From Lunularia cruciata (taxonomy: Eukaryota; Streptophyta; Marchantiopsida; Lunulariales; Lunulariaceae), in contig OX419757.1 in NCBI GenBank assembly GCA_948567375.1, positions 16,740,001 through 16,804,000 on the forward strand: 64,000 nt of DNA. Direction: 5' to 3'. The notes beneath the pieces were generated by a model, which was not told where the DNA came from, made no database searches, and saw only the letters and a program-made list of their open reading frames with translations. This document shows positions 34,238 to 46,590 of this stretch, one piece after another. Positions within the stretch are counted from its first letter, which is position 1; each line of letters opens with the position of its first letter. Both the position numbers and the translations under genes were made by a program.

Positions 34238-35660
34238 GTGTGGATCAAGCCGATTGCACAAGGAGAATCCAAGGAAGGTCAAGAGCCTCATCAAGAAATA
34301 GTTGATCAAATAGTTCAAGATTTTTTGGATGTGTTTCCGAATGATCTGCCAAAGGGATTACCTTTCGATTACGGTATGCCCTTCAAGATTGAGTTATTGC
34401 AAGGGAGTACTCCAATGAGTAGACCAATCTATCGACTCTCACCAAAGGATTTGGAGGAGTTGTGAACAATACTTATGGAGTTGTTGGAGAAGGATTTCAT
34501 ATGACATAGTACATTTCCTTGGGGAGCATTGGTACTATTCATTCCAAAGAAAGGATGAAGGACTTCATTTTTGTATTGATTACCGTGGGCTCAATAAAAA
34601 AACATTGAAGAATGCATATCCCTTGCCTCAAATTGATTATTTTCTTGATCAATTGAGTGGGGTACAATACTTCTCTAAGTTGGATCTTCATAGTGACTAT
34701 TGGAAAATCTCCATTGATAGGGAGGATGTGCAAAAGACTGCCTGTCATACAAGGTATGGACATTTTGAATGGAGAGTTCTACCTTTTGGGCTCACTAATG
34801 CTTCAATAGTCTTCATGGATCAGATGCATTGGGTGTTGGATAGACCAATCCAATAGGAGTGGTACGTGATAATATTCTTGGATGATATTTTAATCTATAG
34901 TAAAATGAAGGAAGAACATGCAAATCACGTGTGATAAATCCTAAGGCAACTACTTTGATGGAATTTTTATTGCAAGAAGTCAAAGTGTGCCTTTTGGCAA
35001 AAGGAAGTTATCTTCTTGGGTCACAAGATCTCATCAGAAGGGATCAAGATGGAAGAGGAGAAAATCAAGGCCATTATTGATTGGCCTACTCCAAAGGATT
35101 CCATAGAGGTGCAAGCATTTAACGGATTGGCAAGTTTTTACCAATTGTTCAACCACTATTATGCTTACGTGGTAGCATTATTGATCGACTAATTGGGTAA
35201 AAATTCAAGCATTCACTAGACCACCAAGCATGAAGAAGCATTCTAGAAGCTTATAAATGGTGTTTTCAAGATCCATTCTTCAACCATATGATCCTCAATT
35301 GCCTTGTGTGGTTGACTTTGATGCTTCTAACTTTGCCATTGGAGTTTTGTTGCAGCAAGAATTCCTAGATGGGTTACATCCCATTGCCTTTGTGTCTTGC
35401 CAATTAAACACCACAAAAAGGAATTACTCTGCACGAGATCAAGAAAAAATAGCAATAGTATATGCCATCATGGTATGGAGTCTCTTCAAAAAACAAGTAA
35501 TCATACAAACCAAATCACAAACCCTTGTTGTGGACATTACATTTGGAACACATGAAGAGTTGACATCATCGATGGGAGGAGCAACTCCAATTTGTTGACA
35601 TCAAACTTGGGTACAAACCTGGTTGGTTCTATTTCATCCTTGATGACCTATCATGATGAT
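34238..35660 (+). pseudogene. RT and RNase H of B
   Basis: RT text: DVFPNDLPKGLPFDYGMPFKI, YPLPQIDYFLDQL, FSKLDLHSDYW, and IIFLDDILIYSK at about 34870. RNase H has VDFDASNFAIGVLLQ (35305-35345). Stops and frameshifts occur near 34464, 34555, 34855, 34935 and 35190. Confidence 0.83.
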
Positions 35661-35799
35661 CTGATTTGAAGTCTCTTCCTCTCATCACAATGGCAATTAC
35701 AATGGTGTCAATTGACTCTAAGGCCCAATTTGAGTTTAGGATAGCTCTACAACAAGATCCATTCTTGTAGATGGTTCAAGGTCATCTTGAAACATGCAA

Positions 35800-36494
35800 C
35801 AAGGAGTACAATACCTTCTCTTTCAAAGAAGGCCTTCTATTCTATGAGGACTAGATCTATGTTCTAGCCAAGGGTGATCTCCAATTGTGTGCCTCCAAGA
35901 ATCACTAGTCATATGGGTGTGGACAAGACCTTGGGTACCCTCCAATGCCAATGGTAGTGGCCCAACATGGCATAAGATGTTTGAGAGTTTGTCCAATCAT
36001 GTGAGAGCTGCCAACTCAACAAGGCTAATAACCAAAAACTGAGTGGACTACTTCAACTACTCCCCATTCCATTTACTCAATGAGAACATGTGAGCTTGGA
36101 TCTCATCACATCCTTACCCAAGATGAAGCAAGGTCACACATCAATCATGGTGTTTATGGACAAGCTTACCATTTAGCACCAACCTTTGATATTGTGGATG
36201 CTCTAACATTGACATAGATTTACTTCAACATGGTCTTCAAGCATCATGGAATGCCTCGTGTACTCATCTTCAACCGTGATCCTCAATTCACTAAGAAATT
36301 TTGGCAAACACTCTTCCAGATACTTGGCACCAAGCTTGCTTTGTCCACAGCCTATCATCCCCAAACTGATGGACAAATTGAATGTGAAAATTGCACCTTG
36401 GAGGATATGCTTTATGCCTTTGTCAACATCCACCATACCATTGGGATGAATGTCTTGCAATTGCAAAGTTTGCATAAAATACTTCCAAATAAGC
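35800..36494 (+). pseudogene. integrase of B, truncated
   Basis: The zinc-binding region is degraded at 35900-36020. The core has FKHHGMPRVLIFNRDPQF (second Asp) at 36238-36290, then STAYHPQTDGQIE (third acidic residue) near 36345-36385. E3b begins at 36495 and ends it. Confidence 0.8.
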
Positions 36495-37048
36495 TATCAT
36501 ACATATATACATCACTACACAACATACATCGTTGTCAAAATTATATACTATAGAAGAACGACTCACACATAAGTCATACATAAACTCTAAAGTGCCACAA
36601 TAACCAGTTCATTTACACAACTTGACTCACACACAATCAGAGCAGTACTTGATCTTTCACTCTATAATTTACCAACAATTGAGCATTGATCATAGTCAAG
36701 CCACACCCACTCTAGCAAAGAGATCCAAGTGATGCTCGCCGGCTTCTATCCACCATAGCCAAAACTTGAAGGCTCAACATTAGAGAAGTGAGCTCTCTGG
36801 AGCTGCACTTCAAAAGTATACCCCTTGGACTTCAGCTAGGTTTAAAGCCTTAATGGTCCAACCGATAGCACACCAAATGGTGCGAATGGTGCAAAGTGAC
36901 GGTGGGCACCACCATGAAGTCAGTACCTAAACACAAAATCTGACCATTGGAAAATAGTCTACAAGTAACTGCTAAAATACCTTTGACCACTATCATTGCA
37001 ACTCTAGTATTAGAGCAATCTAGATGTGATACTACAAATGGCATGACA
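36495..37048 (-). repeat. 3' LTR of E3b (554 bp)
   Basis: On the plus strand it runs from TATCATACATATATAC (TG changed to TA) to GGCATGACA. It has exactly the length of the complete E3 3' LTR (40754-41307). It is followed after two bases by a second copy (37051-37155) of its own first ~105 bp. Confidence 0.85.
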
Positions 37049-37155
37049 GTTGTCATACATATGTACATCAATACACAACATACATCGCTGTCAACATCAT
37101 ACACTATAGAAGCATAACTCACACATAAGTCATACATAAACTTTAAAGTGCCACA

Positions 37156-40100
37156 TTACTCCTCCCTAGTTAGCGGTTAGGTCCCTCTAACTCTAGATAG
37201 CCATCTACTCCAAATATATGGTATATCCTATGATATGCAAAGATCAAGAGGCTAGGTACTATCAAGCCTCATTGTTAATTGCCTGTTTGCAATCTATACC
37301 ATATAAAGGATGAACTAGCTATAGGTCAAGTACATCCAAGACATAACTATTATCCTTGAGGAACCACTATGAGGGGAGGAGTCATACATGCCATATGCCA
37401 TCCTCTCAAACAACTATCACACACTAATATAGTAGCAACTCTACCAAAAGAGCCACATAACATACATCTGAAGCCTACTCGTACAAGTGCCAAGCTTGGG
37501 TCCATAGTATTATCAATAATTGGGAGGTGGCATGGCGCACAATTGCTCACATGATTCTTCCAAACAACACCATCACATCCTTCCAGCACAAGAACTCTAG
37601 ATAGCAAAACCTTATGCACTCTCAAGATACTGTGGCGTGTTGAAACATCAAGTGTTGTCGGTGTTGTCTACTGTAGATATACATAGTCACTTAGATGAAA
37701 TCAATGGATTGAGGGTCTATAACCTCCTCCTTGAATAGTAGCATAACATAATGTATCCCTATGTTGAGCAATCGCTAAGTTCTCAAAGGCCGTTGGTATC
37801 ACCCTCCAAAAGATCTCTGCCCATTGAGAACATGAGCTCACCCATACATCTGGATCATCCAAGTCCAAGATTATAGTAGCATCTCAATAAATGGCTGTAG
37901 GTAAATCTGGATCTTATCTATAGAGTAGAAAGTAAAGAGAGAAGGATGCTAAAGATGCTTGCCGGCTGAACCAATATCCCATGGCCAACCAAGGTAACTG
38001 GAGATCCCAATCTCCCAAGTGGCCTCTCTACGAACCATTCTTCCGTAATCCTCTCTTCACTATCTAAACCACTCTCTCTGCTAAGCCATTTGCCTCAAGA
38101 TGATCTTGGGAGGTAGTCCGATGATCAATCAAAGCCTTGTCACACAAGACCTAAAACTCCTCCAAGAACTTTGTATCCTGATCAGTCAAAACGTCAATTG
38201 GTGCACCAAAATGACTAAGAACCTATTCCAAGAACAAGTAAGCCGTCCCTTCATTGGACTTGTTAGGAAGTGCCAACAACTCAATCCACTTGGAGAAGTA
38301 CTCCACCATCACCAAAACATACCAATAATGTCTCACAATCCATGGTAAAGGTCCAGCAAAGTCCAAACTCCAACAATATCCCAATCCCATGATAGGTAAT
38401 AGGTGTAATTGTGGCATAGGAGTATTAAATGATGCTCTAACTTGCTCACAAACCACACATCTGGCAACAAACTATTGTACATCAATCTGCATATTGCGCC
38501 ACCAATAATGACTTTGGAGTAAGCTATATGTACGCTTTACTCCAAAATGTCCTAGCTCCTCATGAGCATGATGGACCAACTGTGGTCTTTGAGATGGAAG
38601 TGGTACTACTCTCACTCTACTATCCTCCCATACACGCAAAAGGTATCTGTCCTCCAATCTGAACTGCATGGCTTGCTGAAGAACATGGTCTATCTCCTTG
38701 GCTCCAATTGTGCCACCCACAATACTAGTGCAAAGATAGTCTATCACTAAGACATCATCATGAATGTCTCGCTAACCTGTACCACTATCTCCACTCTTTG
38801 GATCTATGATCTCAATAACTCCTCCTATATGCATTAAGAGAGATACCACCAAAGCCTTAGAAAATATATAGAGAAAGGCCGATGCATGCCAACCTAGCAC
38901 CGTCTCCTCATTTGTCTCACCATGCCACATGCTCTGGTTCAATCCTACTGGCTGGGACATGAGTTTCTACTCAACCCATTTGCATCACGGTTCACCATTC
39001 CAAGTTTGTGAATAATCGTGAAACCATACTCTTGTAAAATCAAAGCCCATTGTGCAAGCTTCCCTAAAAGCTTGTTGGACTCCACCAACCACTTTAGTGG
39101 CTGATGATTAGTGATGAGAGTAAAGGGGTTATCAAATAGCTAACATTAGAAATGTGCTACTACCCAAATTGCTATGAAGCACTCTACCTCATATGAACTA
39201 TACTTTGCCTTTGTTGAATTGTTGGAGTGACTAGCATAGGCCATCATAAACTCCTTCCTCTCATCATCATACTAAGTAAGCACTGCTCTAAGCCCCAACA
39301 TACTCCAATCAGCATGAACCTGAAATGGTTGTCCTTTGATCGGTCCCCTCAAAATAGGAGCCAATGTCAACCTCCTCTTGAGCTCTACAAAAGCTCTCTC
39401 TTGCTCATCTCCCCAACACCACTCTTGTGTAAGCTTGATAAGCTTCATCAAGGCCTTAGAAATGACACTAAATCCTCTAACATAGTGGCAATAGAAGTTT
39501 ACCACCCAAAGAATGCTCACACTCTGCTCACATCTTTAGGCCAAGGAATGCATGCAATAACTTCCACCTTGGTCTGCTAAACACCAAGTCCTCCACGGTA
39601 GATAGTGTGACCCAAATACTCTACTTGCTCATGGAAGAACCTACACTTCTCAAGATGTAATTTGAGTCCATGAGATCTCAACCTCTCAAACACCTCCAAC
39701 AACTATCTCTCATGCTCCTCCACAATAGTGCTATCAACCAAAATGTCATCAAGATAGCACCAAGCAAAATCCAATCCCGCTAAGATCCTATCCATGACCC
39801 TTTGGAACTTGGTAGGAGCGTTCTTTAACCCAAATGGTTAGAACCTCCATTGATATAACACATCCTTAACATGAGGATCAATAGCCCAAAATGCTATCTT
39901 GGACTTATCTTCCTCCCTTATTGGCAACTGATGATATCATGCTTGAAGATCCAAAGTACTAAAGACCTTTGTATGCCCAATCACATCAAAGATCTTCTCT
40001 GGTGTAGGGATGGCATACCAATCAGCCCTAGTCTATTAGTTGATAGGATGGTAATCTCCACACATCCGCCTATTTTTGTAGTTGCCATGCATCTCCTTCT

Positions 40101-40749
40101 TGGCTGACATCATTGTAGCTGATGCATACTCTCCATGTGAAATGTCTACCAAACTAGCCTCAAAAAGGTCTCTACTCTGACTTTGAATCAATGTCCTCTC
40201 CATATCACTATATCAATAAGGACGTCAAAAAACTAGTGTATTGCTAATCAGCTTAATCCAAATACCAAGTCCTTTTAGAGCACCTAAATCTTTCATATTG
40301 AAGGCAAAAAAACTCGTGTAGCTCCTCAAGAACCTCCAAACTCTCTATCTTTCCTCTCTTGTAAGCTTGGGTCCAAGATCTGGCTTCCAAGTATCCTCTA
40401 TAACTATTGTAGGAGTAGAAGACTTATTGACTGGCTGCTACACTAGGCCCTTGGGAGCAACAATGTCATGCTCTTGACCACTAGAGGTCCCAACCTCTAT
40501 GTGAAACACTCCCTCCATGCTGGCTACAAGCTCCACACGTCCTCTAGCAGTATCCCAAGTAGACCCAAGGTGTAATCCAAGTAGCCCACACTCACTTGAA
40601 AGGACTCCAAGTAGACCACTCTCCCTAGTAGCCACTGGTTGTGTCCCAAGAATACCATGTCCACTTGGTCTATCGCCCCAAGCATGTGCTTGAATTGTCT
40701 CAAAAGGCACAAGGCTCACAAATGTCCAAGTGGTGATGCCTATCAAGCA
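37156..40749 (-). pseudogene. pol of E3b (RT, RNase H, integrase, PHD), degraded
   Basis: Open pieces include 37350-37625 (PHD finger region with RCMLCGS, CDSCLRGWHMACMTPP), 38223-38456 and 38472-38747 (integrase core and zinc-binding parts), and 39272-39520 (RNase H). The minus-strand RT lies at 39520-40200. Frameshifts separate them. All match the complete copy at 41584-44462. Confidence 0.83.
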
Positions 40750-40753
40750 TATC

Positions 40754-41307
40754 TGTCGTACGTATATACATCGCTACACAACATACATCGCTGTCAACAT
40801 CATACACTATAAAAGCACAACTCACACATAAGTCATACATAGACTCTAAAGTGCCACAATTATCAGATTGCTTAACAATTCAACTCAACTCAATTCAGAT
40901 CAGTACTTGATCTGTCACTCTATAAACTGCCAACAACTGGGCACTGATTACAGTCAAGCCACACCCACTCAAGCATAGAGAATCCAGGTGACGCTCGCCG
41001 GCCTCTGTCCACCATAGCCAAGAACTTGAAGGCTCAACATCAGAGAAGTGAGCTCTCTGGAGCTCACTTCAAAACTATACCCCATGGACTCGAGCTAGCC
41101 CTGAAACCCTAACGGTCCCACTGATGGCACACTCGACGGTGCAAACGGTGCAAAGTGATGGTGGGCCCCACCGTGAAGTCAGTACCCCGAACACAAAATC
41201 TAACCGTCGGAAAGTAGTCCCTGAGAAACAGCTAGAATAACTCTAACTACTATCACTGGAACTCCAGTGTTCGAGCATCTAGATGCGGAACTACAAATGG
41301 CGTGACA
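40754..41307 (-). repeat. 3' LTR of E3 (554 bp)
   Basis: On the plus strand TGTCGTACGTATATAC to GGCGTGACA. The solo LTR E3e and the E3b LTR have the same ends. A near copy of its first ~105 bp recurs at 41310-41416 between the LTR and the polypurine tract. Confidence 0.85.
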
Positions 41308-41309
41308 GC

Positions 41310-41416
41310 TGTCGTGCGTATATACATCGCTACACAACATACATCGCTGTCAACATCATACACTATAAAAGCACAACTCACACATAAGTCATACATAGAC
41401 TCTAAAGTGCCACAAT
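41310..41416 (-). repeat. copy of the LTR terminal block next to the E3 polypurine tract
   Basis: Almost identical to 40754-40860 (TGTCGTGCGTATATACATCG... to ...GTGCCACAAT). E3b shows the same arrangement at 37051-37155 and E3d at 31314-31411, so it belongs to the family and is not a local accident. Confidence 0.88.
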
Positions 41417-41430
41417 CGCCCCCCTAGCTG
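41417..41430 (-). other. polypurine tract of E3
   Basis: On the minus strand, AGCTAGGGGGGCGA lies immediately before the TTGTGGCAC start of the terminal block. The same tract is found in E3d (31412 onwards) and E3b (37156 onwards), there less G-rich. Confidence 0.6.
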
Positions 41431-41583
41431 GCGGTTAGGTCCCTCTAACTCCAGATAGCCATCTACTCTAAGTATATGGTATACCCTCTAATGGGCAAAG
41501 ATCAGGAGGCCGGGTGCTATGGAGCCCCATCGTTAGTCGCCTATCTGCAATCTATACCATATAAAGAATGAACTAGCTATAGG

Positions 41584-41740
41584 TCAAGTACATCTAGGAC
41601 ATAACCACTGTCCCTGAGGAACCACCATGAGGGGAGGAGTCATACATGCCATATGCCATCCTCTCGAACAGCTATCACACACTAACATAGTAGCAGCTCC
41701 ACCAGAAGAGCCACATAACATACACCTCAAGCCTGCACGT
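41584..41740 (-). other. PHD finger at the C-terminus of E3 integrase
   Basis: Spacing Cys4-His-Cys3: RCMLC, then LVCDSC, GWHMAC, and WLCPRC just before the stop at 41584. PHD fingers are zinc-binding readers of histone H3 tails in host chromatin proteins. Here it occupies the position of the chromodomain of chromoviruses. It is conserved in E3b (37350-37500) and, with one Cys lost, in E3d (31571-31720). Confidence 0.85.
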
Positions 41741-44462
41741 ACAAGTGCAAAGCTTGGGTCCATAGTACCATCAATGTTTGGGAGGTGGCATGGCGCACAA
41801 TTGCGCACATGATCCTTCCAAACAACACCATCACGTCCTTCTAACACAAGGACTCCAGATGGCAAAACCTCGCGCACTCTCAAGATAGTGCGGCCTGTAG
41901 AAACATCAAGTGTCGTCGGTGCTATCTGCTGTAAATATACATAGTCACCTGGATGAAATTGACGGATCGAGGGTCTATAACCTCCTCCTCGAATGGTAGC
42001 ATAGCGTAAAGTATCTCTATGCTGAGCAATTGCCAAGTTCTCGAAGGCCATCGGCATCACTCTCCGAAAGATCTCTGCCCGCTGAGAACATGCGCTCATC
42101 CATACATCAAGGTCATCCAAGTCCAAAACTACAGTAGCATCTCGATGAATGGCTGCAGGTAAATCTGGATCTCGTCCATAGAGTAGAAAGTATGGAGAGA
42201 AGGATGCTAAGGAGGCTTGCCGGCTGAACCGATAGCCCATGGCCAACCAAGGTAACTGGAGATCCCAATCTCCCAAGTGGCCTCTCTGCAAACCATACTT
42301 TCGTAATCCTCTCTTCACCGCCTGAACCACTCTCTCTGCTAAGCCATCTGCCTCAGGGTGATCTCGGGATGTAGTACGATGATCAATCAAAGCCTTGTCA
42401 CACAAGACCTGAAACTCTCCCAAGAACTCTGTACCCTGATCAGTCAAAACCTCAGCTGGTGCACCAAAATGACTAAGAACTTGATCCAGGAACGAGTAAG
42501 CTGTCCCTTCACTAGACTTGTCAGGAAGTGCCACCAACTCAATCCACTTAGAGAAGTGCTCCACCATCACCAAAACATACCGATGATGTCTCACAGTCAG
42601 CGGTAAAGGTCCGGCAAAGTCCAAACTCCAACGGTAACCCAATCCCATGATAGGTAATGGGTGTAACTGTGGCGTAGGAGCATTGAATGATGCTCTAACT
42701 TGGTCACAAACCACACATCTGGCAACAAACTGCTGTACCTCGGTCTGCATACTGCGCCACCAATAATGACTCTGGAGTAAGCTATATGTACGCTTTACTC
42801 CAAAATGTCCTAGCTCCTCATGAGCATGACGGACCAACTGTGGTCTCTGTGATGGAAGTGGTACTACTCGTACTCTACCATCCTCCCATACACGCAAAAG
42901 GTGTCTACCCTCCAATCTGAACCGTCTGGCTCGCTGAAGAACACGGTCTCTCTCCTTGGCCCCAACTTTGCCACCCACAACACCAGTGTGAAGATAGTCC
43001 ATCACTAAGACATCGTCATGAATGTCTCGCTGAACTGTACCAATATCTTCACTCTCTGGATCTGTGACCTCAATAACTCCTCCTGTATGCTCTGAGAGAG
43101 ATACCACCAAAGTCTCTGCAAATATACACAGAAAGGTTGATGCATGCCAACCTGGCACCATCTCCTCATCTGTCTCACCATGCCAACGTGCTCCGGTCTG
43201 ATCCTGCTGGCTGGGACATGGGTTTCTACTCAACCCATCTGCATCACGGTTCACCACTCCAGGTCTGTGAACAACCGTGAAATCATACTCCTGTAAAATC
43301 AGAGCCCATCGTGCAAGCTTCCCTGAAAGCTTGTCGGACTCCATCAACCACTTCAGCGGCTGATGATCAGTGATGAGAGTGAAGGGGTTACCAAATAGGT
43401 AACATCGGAAATGTGCTACTGCCCAAACTGCTGCCAAGCACTCTCCCTCATATGAACTATACTTCGCCTCCGCTGAATTGTTGGAGCGACTAGCATAGGC
43501 CACCACAAACTCCTTCTCCTCATCATCATGTTGGGTGAGCACCGCTCCAAGCCCCAACATACTCCAATCAGTGTGAACCTGAAATGGTCGTCCCCTGATC
43601 GGTCTCCTCAAAATAGGAGCAGATGTCAACCTCTCCTTGAGCTCTACAAAAGCTCTCTCCTGCTCATCTCCCCAACACCACTCCTGTGTAAGCTTGGTCA
43701 GCTTCGTCAAGGCCTTGGCAATGGCACTAAATCCTCTAACATAGCGGCGATAGAAGTTTGCCAACCCAAGGAATGCTCGCACTCTGCTCACATCCGTAGG
43801 CCGAGGAATACGTGCAATAGCTTCCACCTTGGTCTGCTGAACACCAAGTCCTCCGGGGTAGATAGTGTGACCCAAATACTCAACCTGCTTGTGGAAGAAC
43901 CTACACTTCCCAGGATGTAGTTTGAGTCCATGAGATCTCAACCTCTCAAACACCTCCAACAACTGTCGCTCATGCTCCTCCACAGTAGTGCTATACACCA
44001 AAATGTCATCAATATAGCACCGAGCAAAATCCAATCCAGCTAGGATCCTATCCATGACCCTCTGGAACTCAGCAGGAGCATTCTTCAACCCAAATGGTAG
44101 AATCTCCACTGATATAACACATCCTTGCCGTGAGGATCAATAGCCCAAAATGCTGTCTTGGACTTATCTTCCTCCCTGATCGCCAATTGATGATATCCCG
44201 CTCGAAGATCCAAAGTATTGAAGACCTTTGCATGCCCAATCGCATCAAAAATCTCCTCCGGTGTAGGCATGGCATACCGATCAGCCCTGGTCTGTCGGTT
44301 GATATGACGGTAATCTCCACACATCCGCCTATCTGTATAGTTGCCATGCATATCCTTCTTGGCTGGCATCACTGTCGCTGATGCATACTCTCCATGTGAA
44401 ATCTCCACCAAACCAGCCTCAAAAAGGTCACTACTCTGGCTCTGAATCAATGTCCTCTCCAT
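41584..44462 (-). pseudogene. E3 pol: RT, RNase H, integrase and PHD finger, one frameshift
   Basis: RT fingers and palm begin at 44462 (CGDYRHINRQT, FNTLDLRAGYHQL). A single missing base near 44100, in the WRF-LPFG motif, shifts the frame; the remaining 841 codons (44109-41584) are open. They hold YIDDILVYS (catalytic box, residue ~33), FLGLANFYRRYVRGF, RNase H (HTDWSMLGLGAVL, YEGECLAAVW, LITDHQPL) and the integrase zinc site (HAHEELGHFG...CVVCDQ). The DDE core follows (SLDFAGPL, LTDQGTEFLG, DGLAERVVQ), then a GPY/F-like part and, in the last 50 residues, a PHD finger. Catalytic residues look preserved. It copies and integrates the element; the PHD end may steer integration by reading histone H3 tails (inference). 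Confidence 0.92.
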
Positions 44463-44696
44463 CTCACTATATCAATAAGGACGTCGGAAAACAGGTGTGT
44501 CGCTAGTCAGCTCAATCCATATACCAAGTCCCTTCAGAGCACCCAAATCCTTCATACTGAAGGCAAAACAACTCGTGTGACTCCTCAAGAACCTCCAAAC
44601 CCTCCGTCTTTCCTCTCCAGTAAGCTTGGGTCCAAGATCTGGCTCCCAAGTATCCTCTGTAACTGTAGTAGGAGTGGAAGACGTACTGACTGGCTG

Positions 44697-45179
44697 CTAC
44701 ACTGGGCCCTTGGGAGCAATGGTGTCATGCTCCCGACCACTAGAGGTCCCAACCTCTGTGTGAAAAACTCCCTCCACTCTGGCTGCAAGCTCCATACGTC
44801 CTCTGGCTGCATCCCAGGTGGACCAAGGGTGTAATCCAAGTAGCCCACGCTCACCTGGATGGACTCCAAGTAGACCACTCTCCCTAGTAGCTACTGGATG
44901 TGTCCCAAGAATACCATGTCCACTCGGTCCATCGCCCCCAGCATGTGCCTGAATCGGCTCGATAGGCACAGGGCTCACAAGTGTCCGAGTGGTGATGCCT
45001 ATCAAGCGCATCCTACGCTGCTCTGCCAAACCAAGGCTCACAATCCAGGTCAAACAGTTCAGGTCCATAGCCTGACCTAACACCTGACGCCTGGATGCCT
45101 CTGACACTGCTGGAACAGCGGTAATACCGGTGCGAAAACCCATCGCCCGCTCTCTCTCATCAGCATTGGGCTCCACCAA
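44697..45179 (-). pseudogene. E3 linker between methyltransferase and RT
   Basis: A 160-codon open segment with no recognised domain. Glycine-rich text with repeated GLLG units (about 44810-44920) suggests a flexible linker. E3b keeps a matching part at 49233-49510. It probably belongs to the same polyprotein, separated from the flanking frames by stops or frameshifts. Confidence 0.55.
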
Positions 45180-45275
45180 CTGCTGTAACTGTGAGTCCCA
45201 AACAAGTCCAGGTCCTCCCTCTCAAAAAGCATGAGAGCCTGGGAAACTCATGAGTGTGGGAAATGCAGCTCTAGG

Positions 45276-46590
45276 CTATCCAACTAGGTTCACCACTGCC
45301 ATAGGTGACCTATCAGCCACTACCACTGTCTGAGACTGACGTCCAGCATCCAAGATATCATCAACAAGAATGTGGTCTAGTTGCTGAATCCCATCATAAC
45401 TACGCTGTAGAACCTCTCTGGGTAAAAGGTTCGTCCACCAAAGACAAAGACGAAGAGCCCGTGATCCCACTCTGGCTGCATCTAACAATACAGCAGGTCC
45501 CATCCAAGAATGGACCTGATGTGTACTCGCCACCACTCTAGTGCGAGAATCACCCATCAATGGAACGTTCTCCAAAAGGTAAGCTGGAGAAACAGACTGA
45601 TGAACCTGGAGATGTCGTAGTATCCGTAACATCTCCCAAAACACACCAGAATGAGGATCCTGAAGACCCAAACCGCGGCCCGCACGTGTATGTCCCTGAC
45701 ATGGCCATCCAAAAATCACCAAGTGAATAGGCCCATGTCTCTCTAGGTCATGCGCCCCCAGTAAGGAAATGTCTCCTGGTAAGGCCTTCTGGTAACCTCT
45801 GACTGCTGACATCGGTAATAACTCCGGATACCGATAGGCCAAGTGTGCCACATGATGTAGAGAGACTCGCCTAGCAGTCTCATCTCTCTCTACATACAAG
45901 TACCTATGTACTCGGATACCCGCCTGTAACACCGCAGCTAGTCCGGTGCTGATCCCACCAAACAACTCTAATAGACATATCCCCTCTATTGGATACTGCC
46001 AAGCAATGAGTGTGGTATCCAGAGGTGTCAAAGCAATCGCCTCTGTAGGCTCATCCTCACACTCATCCCCTGATGGTACAAAGGCTCCACTCCAAGCCTG
46101 CTGCACCAACTGATCCGCATGCTGCTGCAATGCCTCCTCTGAACTCCACAATGGAACATCCAAGGTGGATGGAACAATCCCACTCGTACTCCATAGCCAA
46201 GTGATCTCCTCTGGTACTGGAGTATCCTCTGCATGGGCATTCCCCTCCAACAAGTCACTAGGCCAAGTGACTGCACCGCTGAAAGCCAAAACTGATGCTG
46301 CCATGGTCCCGGACTGTAGTGAGCCAAGACTGCCACTACTGAAACGTACTGGTAGACGACATACCCGTCCTTCACCAGACTGCCAACCAGGTCTATAAGA
46401 GGCTGTCTCCTCCCAATAGTCAATACTGAAACCCATAGGGTATAACACTGCTCCCCCAACTAGCACATCATAGGACTCAGCTATCGTCGCAATAGCCTGA
46501 GCTCTCACCACTGAGCTATCAGTTGGATGACCAGGCTGAACCTGGACAACAAGCTCCCCACGTGTGATGTACTGTGTCGAACCACCACCT
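45276..46590 (-). CDS. E3 retropepsin remnant fused to DNMT3-like cytosine-5 DNA methyltransferase
   Basis: An uninterrupted frame of at least 411 codons (from 46511, open upstream to about 46590, no ATG, so read as part of a polyprotein). The first ~70 residues (VVQVQPGHPTDSSV, SYDVLVGGAVLYPMGF, ASYRPGWQSGEG) look like the C-terminal half of a gypsy protease. Then comes a C5-methyltransferase. Motif I is LLELFGGISTGLAAVLQAG (about 45930-45976). Motif IV is GWPCQGHTRAGRG with the catalytic Cys codon at 45699-45701. Motif VI is LLENVPL (45561-45572 region). Motif VIII is DAARVGSRALRL followed by WWTNL, close to the R-x-R-x-F-W-x-N-L of DNMT3. It ends MAVVNLVG. It would methylate cytosine in DNA using S-adenosylmethionine. 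Such capture by retrotransposons is known from streptophyte algae and dinoflagellates; targets here are unknown. Confidence 0.9.

Larger units (their letters stand above)
32000..36494 (+). mobile_element. B: family-A chromovirus, 3' part cut by E3b
   Basis: 5' LTR 32000-32407, mutated primer site (tagtattagagc, 32409), gag, protease, RT, RNase H and integrase follow in order and match A1. At 36494/36495 the integrase is interrupted by the 3' LTR of E3b. The rest of B would lie beyond the window. Many stops are present. Confidence 0.88.

Noticed and set aside
45276-46511. Methyltransferase frame as a host DNMT3/CMT gene
   Set aside because: It lies between gag and RT of one element in the same orientation, starts with protease-like sequence, has no introns, and recurs at the same place in E3b.
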